Source: Tachypleus tridentatus
Lineage: Eukaryota > Arthropoda > Merostomata > Xiphosura > Limulidae
Reading direction: 5' to 3'
Assembly: GCF_004210375.1 (NCBI RefSeq)
Contig: NC_134831.1
Location: 45,232,035 to 45,296,034, forward strand
Length of the DNA: 64,000 nt
Numbering within the stretch: the first letter of the stretch is position 1; every line of letters begins with the position of its first letter. Below, one piece after another: positions 33,211-43,700 of this stretch. A program made the position numbers and the translations under genes. The notes beneath the pieces were generated by a model that saw only the letters and a program-made list of their open reading frames with translations, had not been told where the DNA came from and did not search any database.

Positions 33211-34550
33211 TTCCAGAAACATCTTAGCAGTGCCGCCTAAACGTCAAAAAGTGAAGGAAACCAAAATAAGAAATTGCGCCATTTTTAAAATTATTTTCTG
33301 CATATTACAAAATTTTAAACATTTATTTTAAAAGTACATAGAAAAAATCAAATTAATATTCAGAAAATGGAACTTTAATAGCTTTTACATGGCAAAACGT
33401 TTTCTTGATTTGCCCATATTTAATTTATCTGGTTGTTTCATTTTCTATAACGGTAATTGCTTGATCGTATAATCTCTTTTACCCTATTGTGAAATTTTAA
33501 TTTTTTTTTTTATCAACTTTAGTCGAAATAACGTTTGCCACACTAACGTGTAAATTTAACGAAACACTTAGAACAAACGTAATGTACTTGGAAAAAAAAA
33601 TATTTAGTTTTTACATACATGTATACAAGATAATACCTTATCAGGAGTTGAATTTTCCGGTATTCTATACAATATCGATTTAAGTTGTGAACACAAACGT
33701 TCACCACAAAAATCCCTTTTATGTGTGTCAGTACTTTTGGTTTTTAAACTGTATAATATTTGCGCTCCTAGAATTTTGCGGGGTGGATTCTTTGAACCAT
33801 TCGAATCCGCCTTTGAGCCGGTCCTACATGTTAGTAACAATTACCACAAATATTTAAATAATACAATTCGTGGAAATAACTAAAACAATAAAAGTCTACT
33901 GTTTTAGTTCAAATGAACTAAGTCAGTTTTTAGTATGATGAAGGCCTACGTAAATTTTTTATCCTACTATCGACGTTAGATTTGTAACAATGTATTTTCA
34001 TAGGTGGTTATTGCTTTTCAATTGAAATAAACATACCCAATAAAAAATAAATAAAAAGAACAGTATCGACATTTAGGTTTAGTGGCTTCTGCCATCTAAC
34101 TGCTGTTGCACATCACATTTACACAAACAAAGGACGGAACTCATACAAAGGAAAAATAAAGTTTGAGAAATAAATAATTATTAAAACCTAAATGTGGACA
34201 ACCGAATAAGTGATGAAAAAGAAAAGGAAACCATTTATCTTCACCTATTAAAACACTTCCGGTATGTTAGCACACTGCAATCGAGAGTACAGTGACTAGC
34301 GGATGTTCTGAAGATTGATTGAAGTATCTGTGTATTGCAGCTGCACAGTAAAAAATTCGACTTATTACTGATTTTGCTAGTTTTATTTTTGAGTTTAGAC
34401 GTTAACGGCTGTTTCGCATGAGCTAGGCAACAGCTGGACAAAGTGGTAAGTTAAAATCAAAATAAACCAAGAAAGGCTTCCACTATAAGTTGTCCAATGA
34501 CATTTTCGAGTTATTCAGCTGTTGTACAAAATTTAAATTAGTATCGGTAT
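33211..34550. other. AT-rich interval without recognised features
   Basis: Only short random-looking frames. One, at 33840-33604 on the minus strand, shows no family features. Confidence 0.45.

Positions 34551-34590
<40 letters not shown>
34551..34590. repeat. AT dinucleotide microsatellite
   Basis: About 20 uninterrupted TA units. Confidence 0.95.
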
Positions 34591-34592
<2 letters not shown>

Positions 34593-35215
34593 TTCATATG
34601 CTGGTTCGTTACAAGAAAAAAAGTAGTAGTTAATCTGTGTAGCCATAACAACCTTCACAAGTGAGAGGGACTTAAAAAAATAAACAAAAAACATCTTCCT
34701 AATCAAACCATTTTATTATCACCATAATGTATGAAGTTACTGGTTACGAATGTATGTTTAATAAACCACACCAAAGTAAGTTGTTTCGGAATTTTTAGAT
34801 AATTATCCAATCAAGTCTACAAGTAAAGTCGGATACAAATATAGGCTAATTCATTTGCGGGAAAGTAAGAGCCTGGCTATTAATAAACGTCCAGACTGAC
34901 GTAATCGGTTTTGAGAGTACAAGCCTCAACTTCTTGTACTTCAGATTCGATACTGTTGAGTTTAACGTATGATTCACGTATATAGTAATTATATGACACA
35001 GTGGCCTTAACTTTTACTGCAGGTTCGTTATTAATGAGCCTAGTACATATTTCACGTATATATTAAATATAAATAACTTTGCGCATAAAATATCAATTGA
35101 GAAAAAAACTGTTTTCTAGTAATGTAGTTATGTTTTGTATCATTAAACATTTGATAACCAAACGTGTCGACTTTTAAGTTTTTTACTTTATTTACAAACT
35201 TATAAAAGCAAAACG

Positions 35216-35492
35216 GAGGAATGGCCAGATGGGTAGGGCGCTCGACTCGTAAATCTGAGGTTTGCGGGTTAAAATCCCCATCACACGGAACATGATCTCT
35301 CTTTCAGCCGTTGGGGAGTTATAATGTTTCGGTCAATCCCACTATTCTCTGGTTAAGGAGTAGCCCAAGAGTTGGCGATGGGAGATGACTAGCTGCTTTC
35401 CCTCTAGTCTTACACTGCTAAATTAGGGACTGCTACCACAGATATCCCTTGTGTAACTTTGCGTGAAATTTAGAAAAAAACAAAACAAACAA
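35216..35492 (+). mobile_element. SINE family A, full length
   Basis: Begins GGAATGGCCAGATGGGTAGG with an A box TGGCCAGATGG. The B box is damaged (GGGTTAAAATCCCC). The body and tail GTGAAATTTAGAAAAAAACA follow. Confidence 0.9.
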
Positions 35493-36224
35493 TAATAGAA
35501 AAACTGAAATTCAGTTCATTAGTTTAATTTCACACTTTAACATTCTCCTTGAAGTTCCTTTACGAACTTCACACGATTGTTTATTTGTTCAATTAATCTA
35601 ATAATTTATATTATAAACTTTCTTTCTTGGTTTAGTTTTATGACGAAATCAAAATACGTCAATCACACGAAGTGGATAGATGCCGATTTTTTAGCGCGTA
35701 GCTTATAAATATAGACATAAATGTTTTCATCAAATAACTCGGAAAGAAGTAATATTTTCGATATATTTACTGATCACGCATCAAAACTTGTGAAAACTAA
35801 CTGCTAAAAGAACTCAGTTACGCAGTGAAATTATCCTTATATTTCATACCTGAATGTAAGATGAACATATAAGTTTCAATTATCATCACGTTTGAATGAA
35901 AAAAAAAAAAATCGTATTCAACAACACGCAATCTCATTCTTTATAACTCCCAACAGATGGCGTCAAGGGCACAACTAAATACTTCCTGGACCCAAGCCAG
36001 GAAATTTTAGTTTAGAAATAACAACGTATATGAATAATATTAATAAATCAAACACTTAAAAAGTAACATGCTCTATAATGTTACAAAAAATCTGAAAGAC
36101 TCATTTTACCGAAACATTTCAAGCAATATTATATAAAGTACGAAGAACATTAATTTCATTATGTAACGAATTAAATAACATCCTGATGCTTTCGACAGGT
36201 GGCCCCGTCTTCTTAAGAGAGTAG

Positions 36225-36330
36225 AGGAACTATAATTAAATAAATCAAGGGGGGAAAAGAAGGACCTATTATATTTACATACCCAAATACCTAGAGAAAG
36301 AGAGAGAGGACCTAATACTAAGAAAGGCAA
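36225..36330 (+). repeat. LINE-type 3' region shared with 6077-6122
   Basis: ATTTACATACCCAAATACCT followed by AGAGAAAGAGAGAGAGGACC matches the end of the relic at 5325-6122. The shared block suggests the 3' end of the same LINE family. No coding part is recognised next to it. Confidence 0.45.
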
Positions 36331-37289
36331 AGGAATGTCTTGTTCAGGGAAACAAAGACCTATAACTTAGGATAACTAGTGTATCTTTTCTTTTTACTGG
36401 GGTTAAAAAACTTAGAAGGAAGGAAGAAAATATTCTGTTAAATATACAAGTGAAAATTCTCTAGTAGGATAACAACACTACTGGCCTGTCTTGACGATAG
36501 GGTGCGCTCAACTTATAACAATGGGGTGGCGCGGGATCAAACACGCTTTACTGAAAATACTCGTCATTCTACCGTGGAGGGCGTTATAACTTGACATTCA
36601 TTTTTTTGTTTTTTCTGTACTTTAGATATATACATCTATTATGTCTTATTTACCGTCATTTAATAGTACTTATACGAACAGCCTTATTTTTTATACATCT
36701 TAATAATACCGCAGAAGGTGGCTGGTTATACAGAAAGATGTTATGAAGGTAACGAAATCCTATTCAATAGATGGCGCGGTCGTACCGTTAACTATCATAT
36801 TTCTATCGACACATTTACAGTGTTTTCGTATATCAGAGCGCATAACAAAAGCACTTACAATAAAATTGTAACAATTCTCGATTTTTTTTCGCTAACACTT
36901 TACTATTAAGAAAATGTTTCTGTAGTGGCTTAAAGCACTCCTTTTGAAGTTAAATTATGTTCATCAATGTGTACGATATTTCTTGACGTGCCCCGTAACT
37001 AATATATTGAACTTATAATATTCACAGCGAACACAACAGGTAATCAACTCGTTTAGAGTTGATCGTTATTTCATAATTAATCGTGTCAGTTATGCAAACA
37101 TGACAAACACGTGTTCGATTCAATCCTCCCAGCATAGAATCCTAAAGGCTTAGTTTTATAATTAAAGGTAATTAAATATAAGTTAAAACTATTTATGGAC
37201 TAATACGACCAGTATTTAACATGTCAGTATTTAAAAAAAACAACAACAACAACATACGTCTTATAAAAGTATCGGAGAGTTTTACTTAC
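36331..37289. other. Interval upstream of the proposed exon 1 donor, no gene seen
   Basis: AT-rich sequence with short frames. It contains the T-rich run and CAACAACAACA run near 37240. No gene is supported. Confidence 0.4.
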
Positions 37290-37700
37290 GTTTTTTTAAC
37301 AACCGTGCATTGAATAACTGGTGAGAATTACACTGTAGATGCACGTGCTTGTTTTGTGGTCCGTGCCAATATGCACGATCACTGGTGATACTTTCTTTGT
37401 AATCTTCTGTTCCTGTTTTGCTTCATGAAACGAGTTACGAAATAACTTTCCCAAGCACACACACATACACACTCGCAGTTAGAGATTCTCGAAGATTCTA
37501 GACCGCAGAGTGAGCGTTGCCGCTACAGGCAGGAACGGGAACTAACAGTGTAATATCGCAGGGCTTGTTATCCGAGTCTTCAGTAAGTACGCAACGCATT
37601 TCACACAAGCATAGAAAGGCTAGTGACGTCTCGCTAGACGGTTCACAACCGATACATTACTACACCAACTCGGAACTATCCACACTCTCCAGCTTCCTGT
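37290..37700 (-). other. Proposed 5' UTR exon 1 of the large nuclear protein gene
   Basis: On the minus strand this CpG-enriched, non-repetitive segment ends in TTGTTAAAAAAAC/GTAAGT, a strong donor at 37289. Joined to exon 2 it gives AAAAAAAC-ATGG, with A at -3 and G at +4, a good initiation context. An upstream ATG in this exon opens only a 15-codon frame (MKQNRNRRLQRKYHQ, then stop), a possible uORF. The transcription start is not known, so the upper limit is approximate. Linkage rests on strand, phase-free UTR logic and the lack of a rival acceptor. Confidence 0.4.
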
Positions 37701-37800
37701 CGTAATATGTTTGGTAGGGAATTTTGTTAGTTCAATACTTTACCGCGAGGAGATAAAGCTAAAGACGTCACATGTGACGTCAATCGTTCGCAGTTCTTTC
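37440..37800. promoter_or_regulatory. CpG-rich promoter-like region with HSE and CRE
   Basis: About two dozen CpG occur in roughly 320 bp, far above the surrounding sequence. It contains a three-unit heat-shock-element pattern, TTCtcGAAgaTTC, at 37486-37498. A full cAMP-response palindrome TGACGTCA lies at 37775-37782, inside the perfect 18-bp palindrome GACGTCACATGTGACGTC (37764-37781 plus one base), which also holds the E-box CACATGTG. This is sequence evidence only. Confidence 0.45.
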
Positions 37801-38532
37801 ATTTTTCGCCAGATGTGAAAGTGAGTTATATTAACGTTTTACACCAAAAAATAAAACATTCAAAATAATTCAAAACAGACCCACAATTATCATTTATAAG
37901 TATCTGAGTGTAAATTTGGAAGCAGTATTCATCTAGCAATTTTGTAAATTTTGTTGCTGTTTTTCCTGTTGGGAGCTAAAACTCAAATGCAACATGTTAA
38001 AAAAACAGCAGTTTCTAAACGGAAGCAAGTTATTCAATATAGAAGTTTTTTTTGGTTTTTTTTTCCAATTTGGTATGGAAGATTTTACTGGAAACGTTTC
38101 TCTAGATACGTTTTGATTCGTGTAAACAAACGTGCAATATCTTCGTTCATACTTTAACAGTAAATTATAGATAATTAATAAACTGGAACGGAAGGCAACT
38201 AGTTATTTAGGTCTAGTCAGAAGCCATATTAAAGTCACAGAGAGAGTGCGGATACGCTAACAGAAACAATTCCTCTAATGCATTTTATTTTAAGTTTTAA
38301 AAACTATATGGAACAGTGCTTCCTATCCTAAGCATTTGTTTTGAATTTTAAATGTTACGTGGAACAATGTTTCTTAATTTAAGCACCTTGTATTGAATCT
38401 TAAAATCCACAAACATTTGTCCTGAGTTTTGAAAAAAACACGTGGAACGAAGTTTCTTTTCCATTAAAGTGTTTTGTTTGTTCACGTTCTTTCTTAGCTT
38501 TCTTATCTTGTATCTTTTCCACAAACAAAAAA

Positions 38533-38745
38533 TTTGGTTTGGTTTGTTTTGAATTTCGCGCAAAGCTACACGAGGGCTATCTCCACTAGCCGTTCCTAAC
38601 TTAGCAGTGTAAGTAAGACTAGGGAGAAGGCAGATAGTCATCACCACCCACCGCCAACTCTTGGACCACTCTTTTACCAACAAATAGTTGAATTGACCGC
38701 ACATTGTTACGCCTTCACAACTGAAAGGGTGAGCATGTTTGAAAT
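38533..38745 (-). mobile_element. SINE family A, head truncated
   Basis: The tail and body are intact, but it ends at GTGAGCATGTTTGAAATTC without the tRNA-like head. A CA run (38787-38801) lies just after. Confidence 0.85.
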
Positions 38746-39275
38746 TCAAACTGACCAACGCATCATAATTATGATATTGTCTATTCACACACACACACAC
38801 TTTATTATTTCATTTTTTCATGTTTTATATAAATATTCCATCAGTTCTTGCTCTTTTGTATGTAGTTTATTCTCTATGATTTTTCATCTTTCTTCAACAT
38901 ACACCTGTTTATGTAAAAATATAGCTCCATTCTTAATGGAGGGGTGGCCGGATAATTTTTTGTTATGGTCATAGGTAGATAACTTGTTCACTAAGCGCAT
39001 CTAATTTCAGTTGAATAACTTTTTCTGCGTCGTTATTCGTTCACGTTTATTCACGCTGCAACAGATGTTAGTTATATTATAAACCGTTGTTTTACTCTGT
39101 TCATGCCTCATGACGGATGATCGGTAAGCAAGAGGGTGTATAACAATAACATTTGGGACTCAATCCCTGCAGTTAGCACAGATCATTGCGCTTCTTTGCA
39201 CATAATAACAGTCCAACAACCCGCGTTAATTTATAAGAGAATAAAATCACAAAACATGTGATGTCTCCAATGCAG
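38746..39275. other. No recognised gene
   Basis: Short T-rich frames and a CA run only. Confidence 0.45.
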
Positions 39276-39390
39276 ATGACCCACCGCTTATACAGCGGTA
39301 TGTCTCCGGATTTACAACGCTAAAATCAGGGGTTCGATTCCCCTCGGTGGGTTGAGCAGATAACCTTTGTGGCTTTGCTAAAAGAAAAAC
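39276..39390 (+). mobile_element. SINE family B, best-preserved head
   Basis: The head can fold as a tRNA. ACCCACC pairs with GGTGGGT as an acceptor stem, and AGGGGTTCGATTCCCCT is a perfect T arm with B box GGTTCGATTCC. The anticodon loop region reads TTTACAA (Val-like). After the head comes TGAGCAGATAACCTTTGTGG, CTTTGCTAAAAGAAAAAC, the family tail. The tail and the presence of many similar copies mark it as a SINE, not a functional tRNA gene. Confidence 0.85.
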
Positions 39391-39521
39391 AGACTTTTCA
39401 CGGATTGCATATTACCAACCGTGTAGCTTTTCGCTAAAAAAACATCAATAACCATTTACCATTATAAATGTGCATTAATGACTAAAACATCAGGAAATGT
39501 TCTAAGGAAATATGCTTTAAA

Positions 39522-39802
39522 GGGCCCGGCATGGCCTAGCGCGTAAGGCGTGCGACTCGTAATCCGAGGGTCGCGGGCCCGCGTCGCGCTAAACATGCTC
39601 GCCCTCCCAGCCGTGGGGGTGTATAAGTGACGGTCAATCCCACTATTCGTTGGTAAAAGAGTAGCTCAAGAGTTGGCGGTGGGTGGTGATGACTAGCTGC
39701 CTTCCCTCTAGTCTTACACTGCTAAATTAGGGACGGCTAGCACAGATAGCCCTCGAGTAGCTTTGTGCGAAATTTCCAAACAAACAAACAAACAAACAAA
39801 CC
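39522..39802 (+). mobile_element. SINE family A, full length, GCGTGCGACTCG subtype
   Basis: The head reads GGCCCGGCATGGCCTAGCGC, GTAAGGCGTGCGACTCGTAA, with a diverged B box (GGGCCCGCGTCGC). It ends in a clean (AAAC)n tail of about six units. It shares the GCGTGCGACTCG head variant with the copies at 53057 and 54331, a younger-looking group. Confidence 0.95.
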
Positions 39803-40669
39803 AATGCAGATACCTGGAACCCTTGTTTTACAAATTGTTCTTTCACATGTGTTTTTAACAGTATTTAAATCGTTTGTTTGTTTTTCAGCTAATTTTCAGT
39901 ATTGTTCAATTTCAGCTCTAATTTCTAAATTTCCTGCCGACTATTTCAAACTTTGCTGTTGCGCCCCATTCCACCCTGTTAATTGTCGCATGTTCATGTC
40001 TCAACTCCGAAAACTTGGCAGTAAAAAGATAAATACTACTTAAATTCGGAACTTTCAAGTGAAACGAAAGAAGAATGTGTGATAATATGTCAGACGGACT
40101 ATATATGCCATATCCAGTGCCGACGAGGCCTTTTGCCAAATACTAGGACTTATGAGACTGGTTACGATATGACAGACATAGTAGGGCTAAGCGCCATGAG
40201 CATAACACCCATCAATCCGTGAAAAGTTCCGGAAGAAGCAAAAAGTTCACTCTAAGAAATAAAAAACACACACAAATATAACTACCAATAATCTAAAGCA
40301 GAAAAACTTCAAGTGCGGAATCAACTCGTTCGTTTATTGACTGGTTTATTCTCGAATACAGAAGTGATCCGTTCGCTGGGTAACTTTTAGCTCACTGATA
40401 TAGATGAGTCTAAGACAAAGAATTATTAAGAAAATTAGGTCCTAAACACCGAGTTCAAAGCTAGAAATTTAAATACGTATTATACGATTGAAGAATAAAT
40501 GATACTTTTATTTCATAGGCATTGAAAGCGTATAACATATATGATAGTGGCTCAGGTATAAGCTTGTTACACTAAAATTATTGACTGGATCCATATGGTG
40601 GGTACAACACAGGCAGTCAGTCCATTGTGCATCTTCGTACTAAAAATAATAAAAATAAATAAATTAAGA
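39803..40669. other. No recognised gene
   Basis: Open frames at 39765-40043 (plus) and 39918-40139 (minus) include SINE tail or overlap each other, and show no family features. Confidence 0.45.
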
Positions 40670-40945
40670 AGTTTGTTTTTGAATTTCGCGCAAAGCTACA
40701 CGAGAGCTATCTGCGCTATCCGTCCATAATTTTGCAGTGTAAGACTAGAGGAAAGGCAGCTAGTCATCACCACCCACCGCCAACTCTTGAGCTACTCTTT
40801 TACCAACGAATAGTGAGATTGACCATAAAATTATAACGCCCCCACGGCTAGAAGGGCGAGCATGTTTGATGCAACGAGGATTTGAACCCGCGACTCTCAG
40901 ATTACGAGTCGAACGTTTTAACCCACCTGGCCATGCTGGGCCTTA
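40670..40945 (-). mobile_element. SINE family A, full length
   Basis: Complete from the TTTGTTTTTGAATTTCGCGC tail to CCATGCTGGGCC. The B box is lightly damaged (GGATTTGAACCCGCG). Confidence 0.92.
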
Positions 40946-40959
40946 AATTTTTAATAGAA

Positions 40960-41087
40960 TTAGTTGATTGTAGTTAAGTACAAAGTTGCACAATGGGCTA
41001 TCTGTGCTCTGCCTACTACGGGTATCTAAAACCGATTTCTAGCGTTTTAAGTAACCCAAACGTACCGCTGTGCCACTGCGGGGCTTT
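40960..41087 (-). mobile_element. SINE family C, full length
   Basis: GTTAAGTACAAAGTTGCACA, then ATGGGCTATCTGTGCTCTGC and the head (TACCGCTGTGCCACTGCGGGG), are in order. It stands 15 bp from a family A copy in the same orientation. Confidence 0.85.
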
Positions 41088-41422
41088 TAATAAAAAATGA
41101 GTGAGCAATTCATAGTTGATTCTTAGCCAGTTTTTTTCTCTTTCGCTCACATAAATCTCAGAAAAAAATCTCTAAATACTCAGCATATTAACTCACGTTC
41201 TGTCTTTTTTTTTATCGATGTTTCGAAGATATTTAGTTCGTAAGTTTCCAAATATCTGGTAACAAAGAAGTTGCGGTGAATACGAGTAGAATGAGGAGGT
41301 AAATAAACAGCTTAAATCTGATCTGAGAAAAATAGAATGTGGTTTACAACTTCTGATGAAACCCGTTTTAAGCAGTTGTTTAGCCCCAGCTCTGACTATT
41401 GAACCCAGGAAAAAGTCATATA

Positions 41423-42337
41423 TTAAGTTGTCCAGAATTAAATGTCATTTCTAAACTGCGAAGTTTGGGAAAGTATAAACCATTGTAGTAAAACATGCTT
41501 TAATGAAAGTAAGCACCATTTGTTTCAATATACTTTTGCCAGCATGTAACGATGATGTTTATGAGTCTACTGTAGAAATTAGAGTTTCTACAATGAATGA
41601 ACTCCCTGAAAGCTTCTTCTGCAGCTGCCTGGCTTTGAAAGCGTTTGTTGTTCAAAAAGTTGTTAAATGCTTGAAGAAATTAAAATATGTAGGGGAAAGG
41701 TGTGGGGAATAAGGTGGATGAGGCAGAACCTCGATTCTCAATTTGTTCAATTTTTGGAGTGTCATCCTTGACAGGTCTCATAACGCCGATTTTGTTGAGC
41801 TTCAGTCAGCTCATGCGGAACCCACTTATCCAACTATTTCTTCTTTCCTATCGCACCTCATGTGGTTCGCAATGCTTGATTTGTTTGTGCCTATCTTTTC
41901 TGCAAGCTCACATACTGTTGTGTGAGGGTCTGTCTCAACTGCTTCCATTAATGTGTTTTCATCTAAGGATGGCTTCCTTCCATGACCTTCATGGTCTGTA
42001 AGACTTTCATCACCATGTCAAAAATTTTGGAACCTACGCTGAACTGTACGTTCAGTAACAGATCTATGGTCGAATGCCTGTTTGATGTTACATGTAGTTT
42101 CGGTAGCTTTTCGTCCAAGTTTGAAGTCATAGAGGAAACTCAAACGAAAGTCCTTCTTATCCATGCTGCCTTAGGGTTTGCGAAACTAACTCTGAGTAGA
42201 GTTGAAACAGCAGACAATTAAGACACCTTCTAAGTTACAAATGTTGAATTAAAACAACCAATTGACGATAAGTTACTCAATATTTAGCTTCTAAATGTAA
42301 TCGTGAAAATTCCGATATTTATTTCTGGACAATTTAA
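41423..42337 (-). mobile_element. Second internally deleted mariner element, different lineage
   Basis: TIRs begin TTAAGTTGTCCAGAATTAAA on the left and its near complement (right end reads TTAAATTGTCCAGAA inward). TA lies on both sides (41421-41422 and 42338-42339). Minus-strand coding runs from ATG at about 42162. It has a mariner-type N-terminus (FRLSFLYDFKLGRKATETT, TERTVQRRFQNF) and a second helix-turn-helix, and ends WQKYIETNGAYFH and stop. The catalytic middle is deleted. The TIR differs from the 17.6-kb element, so these are two families. Length is about 915 bp. Confidence 0.92.
41503..42162 (-). pseudogene. Mariner transposase pseudogene with lost catalytic residue
   Basis: The C-terminal catalytic motif normally YSPDLAPSDYHLF reads YSPHLSPTYFNFF, so the third catalytic Asp is Tyr and the preceding SPDL Asp is His. 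The first two Asp are removed by the internal deletion. Several stops interrupt the N-terminal half. Confidence 0.88.
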
Positions 42338-42363
42338 TACAGCTTTAGTTGTATACCTCTATT

Positions 42364-42647
42364 TTAATACATTTGTTTCTTTGTTGAATTTTCTTGCAAA
42401 GCTGCACAAAGGCTATGTGCTCTAGTTGTCCCTAATTCCAAAATGATATGCTAATGGAAAGACAACGAGTGAACACCATTTACCGCCAACTTTTTGGGTA
42501 CTTGTTTGACCTATTAAAAGTTGGTTTGGTAGGACATTGCAATGCCCCTTCCACGGCTGAAAGGACGAGCGTATTTGGTGAAAGGTTCCAATCCCGCGAC
42601 CTGTAGACTGCGAGTCGAACACCCTGACCAAAAGGTCATGCCAGACC
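42364..42647 (-). mobile_element. SINE family A, old copy
   Basis: All blocks are present but diverged (CTTGCAAAGCTGCACAAAGG; CCAATCCCGCGACCTGTAGA; ATGCCAGACC). It lies 26 bp from the mariner end. Confidence 0.75.
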
Positions 42648-42687
42648 ATTCCTTATTAAGTAACAGTTAAACTTTTCTTTTTGGTGT

Positions 42688-42915
42688 GTGTTTTTTCACG
42701 GCATTTTTGCCAATGTATTCTGCTTTGGTCATACAAAGCACAAAACGGTGAGAAAGTTTAGTGTGTGTCCTGTAAAGTGTGTGTCACGCAATCAAGATAA
42801 GATCCTGAAAAAAGTAAAACGTGTGTCTCAGCTTGTTCAATGTGCAAAGTGTAAAGTAAACAACATGGATTCCGACATTTTTGACAAATGTTGTCCCTTA
42901 CACCTAGATGGTTGA
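42688..42915 (+). CDS. Small Cys-rich open frame, doubtful
   Basis: A 75-codon frame with Lys- and Cys-rich composition. It has CPVKCVSR, then QCAKCKVN, and ends FDKCCPLHLDG. The Cys spacing (CX3C, CX2C, CC) resembles a zinc ribbon or disulfide peptide. No clean signal peptide is seen, although the first 12 residues are hydrophobic (MFFHGIFANVFC). No splice context or promoter is evident. It may be a relic. I cannot name it. Confidence 0.2.
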   Translation: MFFHGIFANVFCFGHTKHKTVRKFSVCPVKCVSRNQDKILKKVKRVSQLVQCAKCKVNNMDSDIFDKCCPLHLDG

Positions 42916-43007
42916 CACATTCGGGTCAGACAAGTTATATCACCTATTAAGCAAGCAGTGACACGAGATACAGCCCCGATAAAGTTTATAGGCTGTATAA
43001 AGGCTGT

Positions 43008-43133
43008 ATGTGTGTGTGTGTTTTATTATAGCAAAGCCACATCGGGCTATCTGCTGAGCCCATCGAGAGGAATTGAACCCCTGATTTTAGCGTTGTAAAT
43101 CCATAGAGTTACCGCTGTACTAGCGGGGGGCTA
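43008..43133 (-). mobile_element. SINE family B, full length
   Basis: A TG-rich tail, then TTATAGCAAAGCCACATCGG, GCTATCTGCTGAGCCCATCG and the head TTACCGCTGTACTAGCGGGGG. The B box is nearly intact (AATTGAACCCCTG). Confidence 0.9.
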
Positions 43134-43269
43134 GAGGGCTGTGTCATTTTCTTTTCTCCACGTCCTAATGTATGGCCATACTGCTTTGGGTATAGAATTG
43201 TTGGGAAAATCTTGCAAAGCCACACAACGTTAGCTACTCTATTAATCTTCAAATTATAGAATAGAGGCG

Positions 43270-43545
43270 TTTGTTTGTTTTGAATTTCGCGCAAAGCTAC
43301 ACAAGAGCTATCTACGCTAGCCGTCTCTAATTTAGCAGTATAAGGTTAGAGGGAAGGCAGCTAGTCATCACCACCCACCACCATCTCTTAGACTAGTATT
43401 TTACTAACAGATAGTGAGATTGACCGTCACGTTATAACACACTACGACTGAAAGGGAAAGCATGTTTGTTGTGACGGGGATTCGAATCTGCGACTTTCAG
43501 ATTAAGAGTCGAGTGCCTTAAACACATGGACATGCCGGGCGACTA
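43270..43545 (-). mobile_element. SINE family A, full length
   Basis: Complete from TTTGTTTGTTTTGAATTTCG to ATGCCGGGCG. The anticodon region reads ATTAAGAGTCGAGTGCC. Confidence 0.92.
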
Positions 43546-43690
43546 GAGGTAAGGCAAGTAATCAACAGTGCCCACTGACAACTCGAATGGTGGAATTTGT
43601 TTATCACACATACAATGCACCCAAGAAACGTGATTTTGCAGCAACAGGTCGCGAACACGATCCTCGGCACACCAGACTCAATAGGAAACA
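43546..43690 (-). repeat. SINE family D fragment
   Basis: GACTAGAGGTAAGGCAAGTA, then GCCCACTGACAACTCGAATG and CAGGTCGCGAACACGATCCT, are diverged body and head blocks. The younger family A copy at 43270 abuts it, so A probably inserted into D. Confidence 0.5.
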
Positions 43691-43700
43691 GTGACAATCG

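Larger units (their letters stand above)
24654..37289 (-). other. Proposed intron 1 of the large nuclear protein gene (12.6 kb)
   Basis: This would run from the GTAAGT donor at 37289 to the CTACAG acceptor at 24654. It holds SINEs, simple repeats and an AT dinucleotide run. Within it, 24654-25760 and 26117-28860 show no gene or clear repeat apart from a few short words (ATATGGTATAC-type at 25286-25330). The link between exon 1 and exon 2 is inference. Confidence 0.4.

Noticed and set aside
39279..39355. A tRNA gene call (cloverleaf-like head with perfect acceptor and T stems)
   Set aside because: The same head recurs at 43008, 56226, 59606 and 62727 with the same non-tRNA tail, so it is a SINE head.
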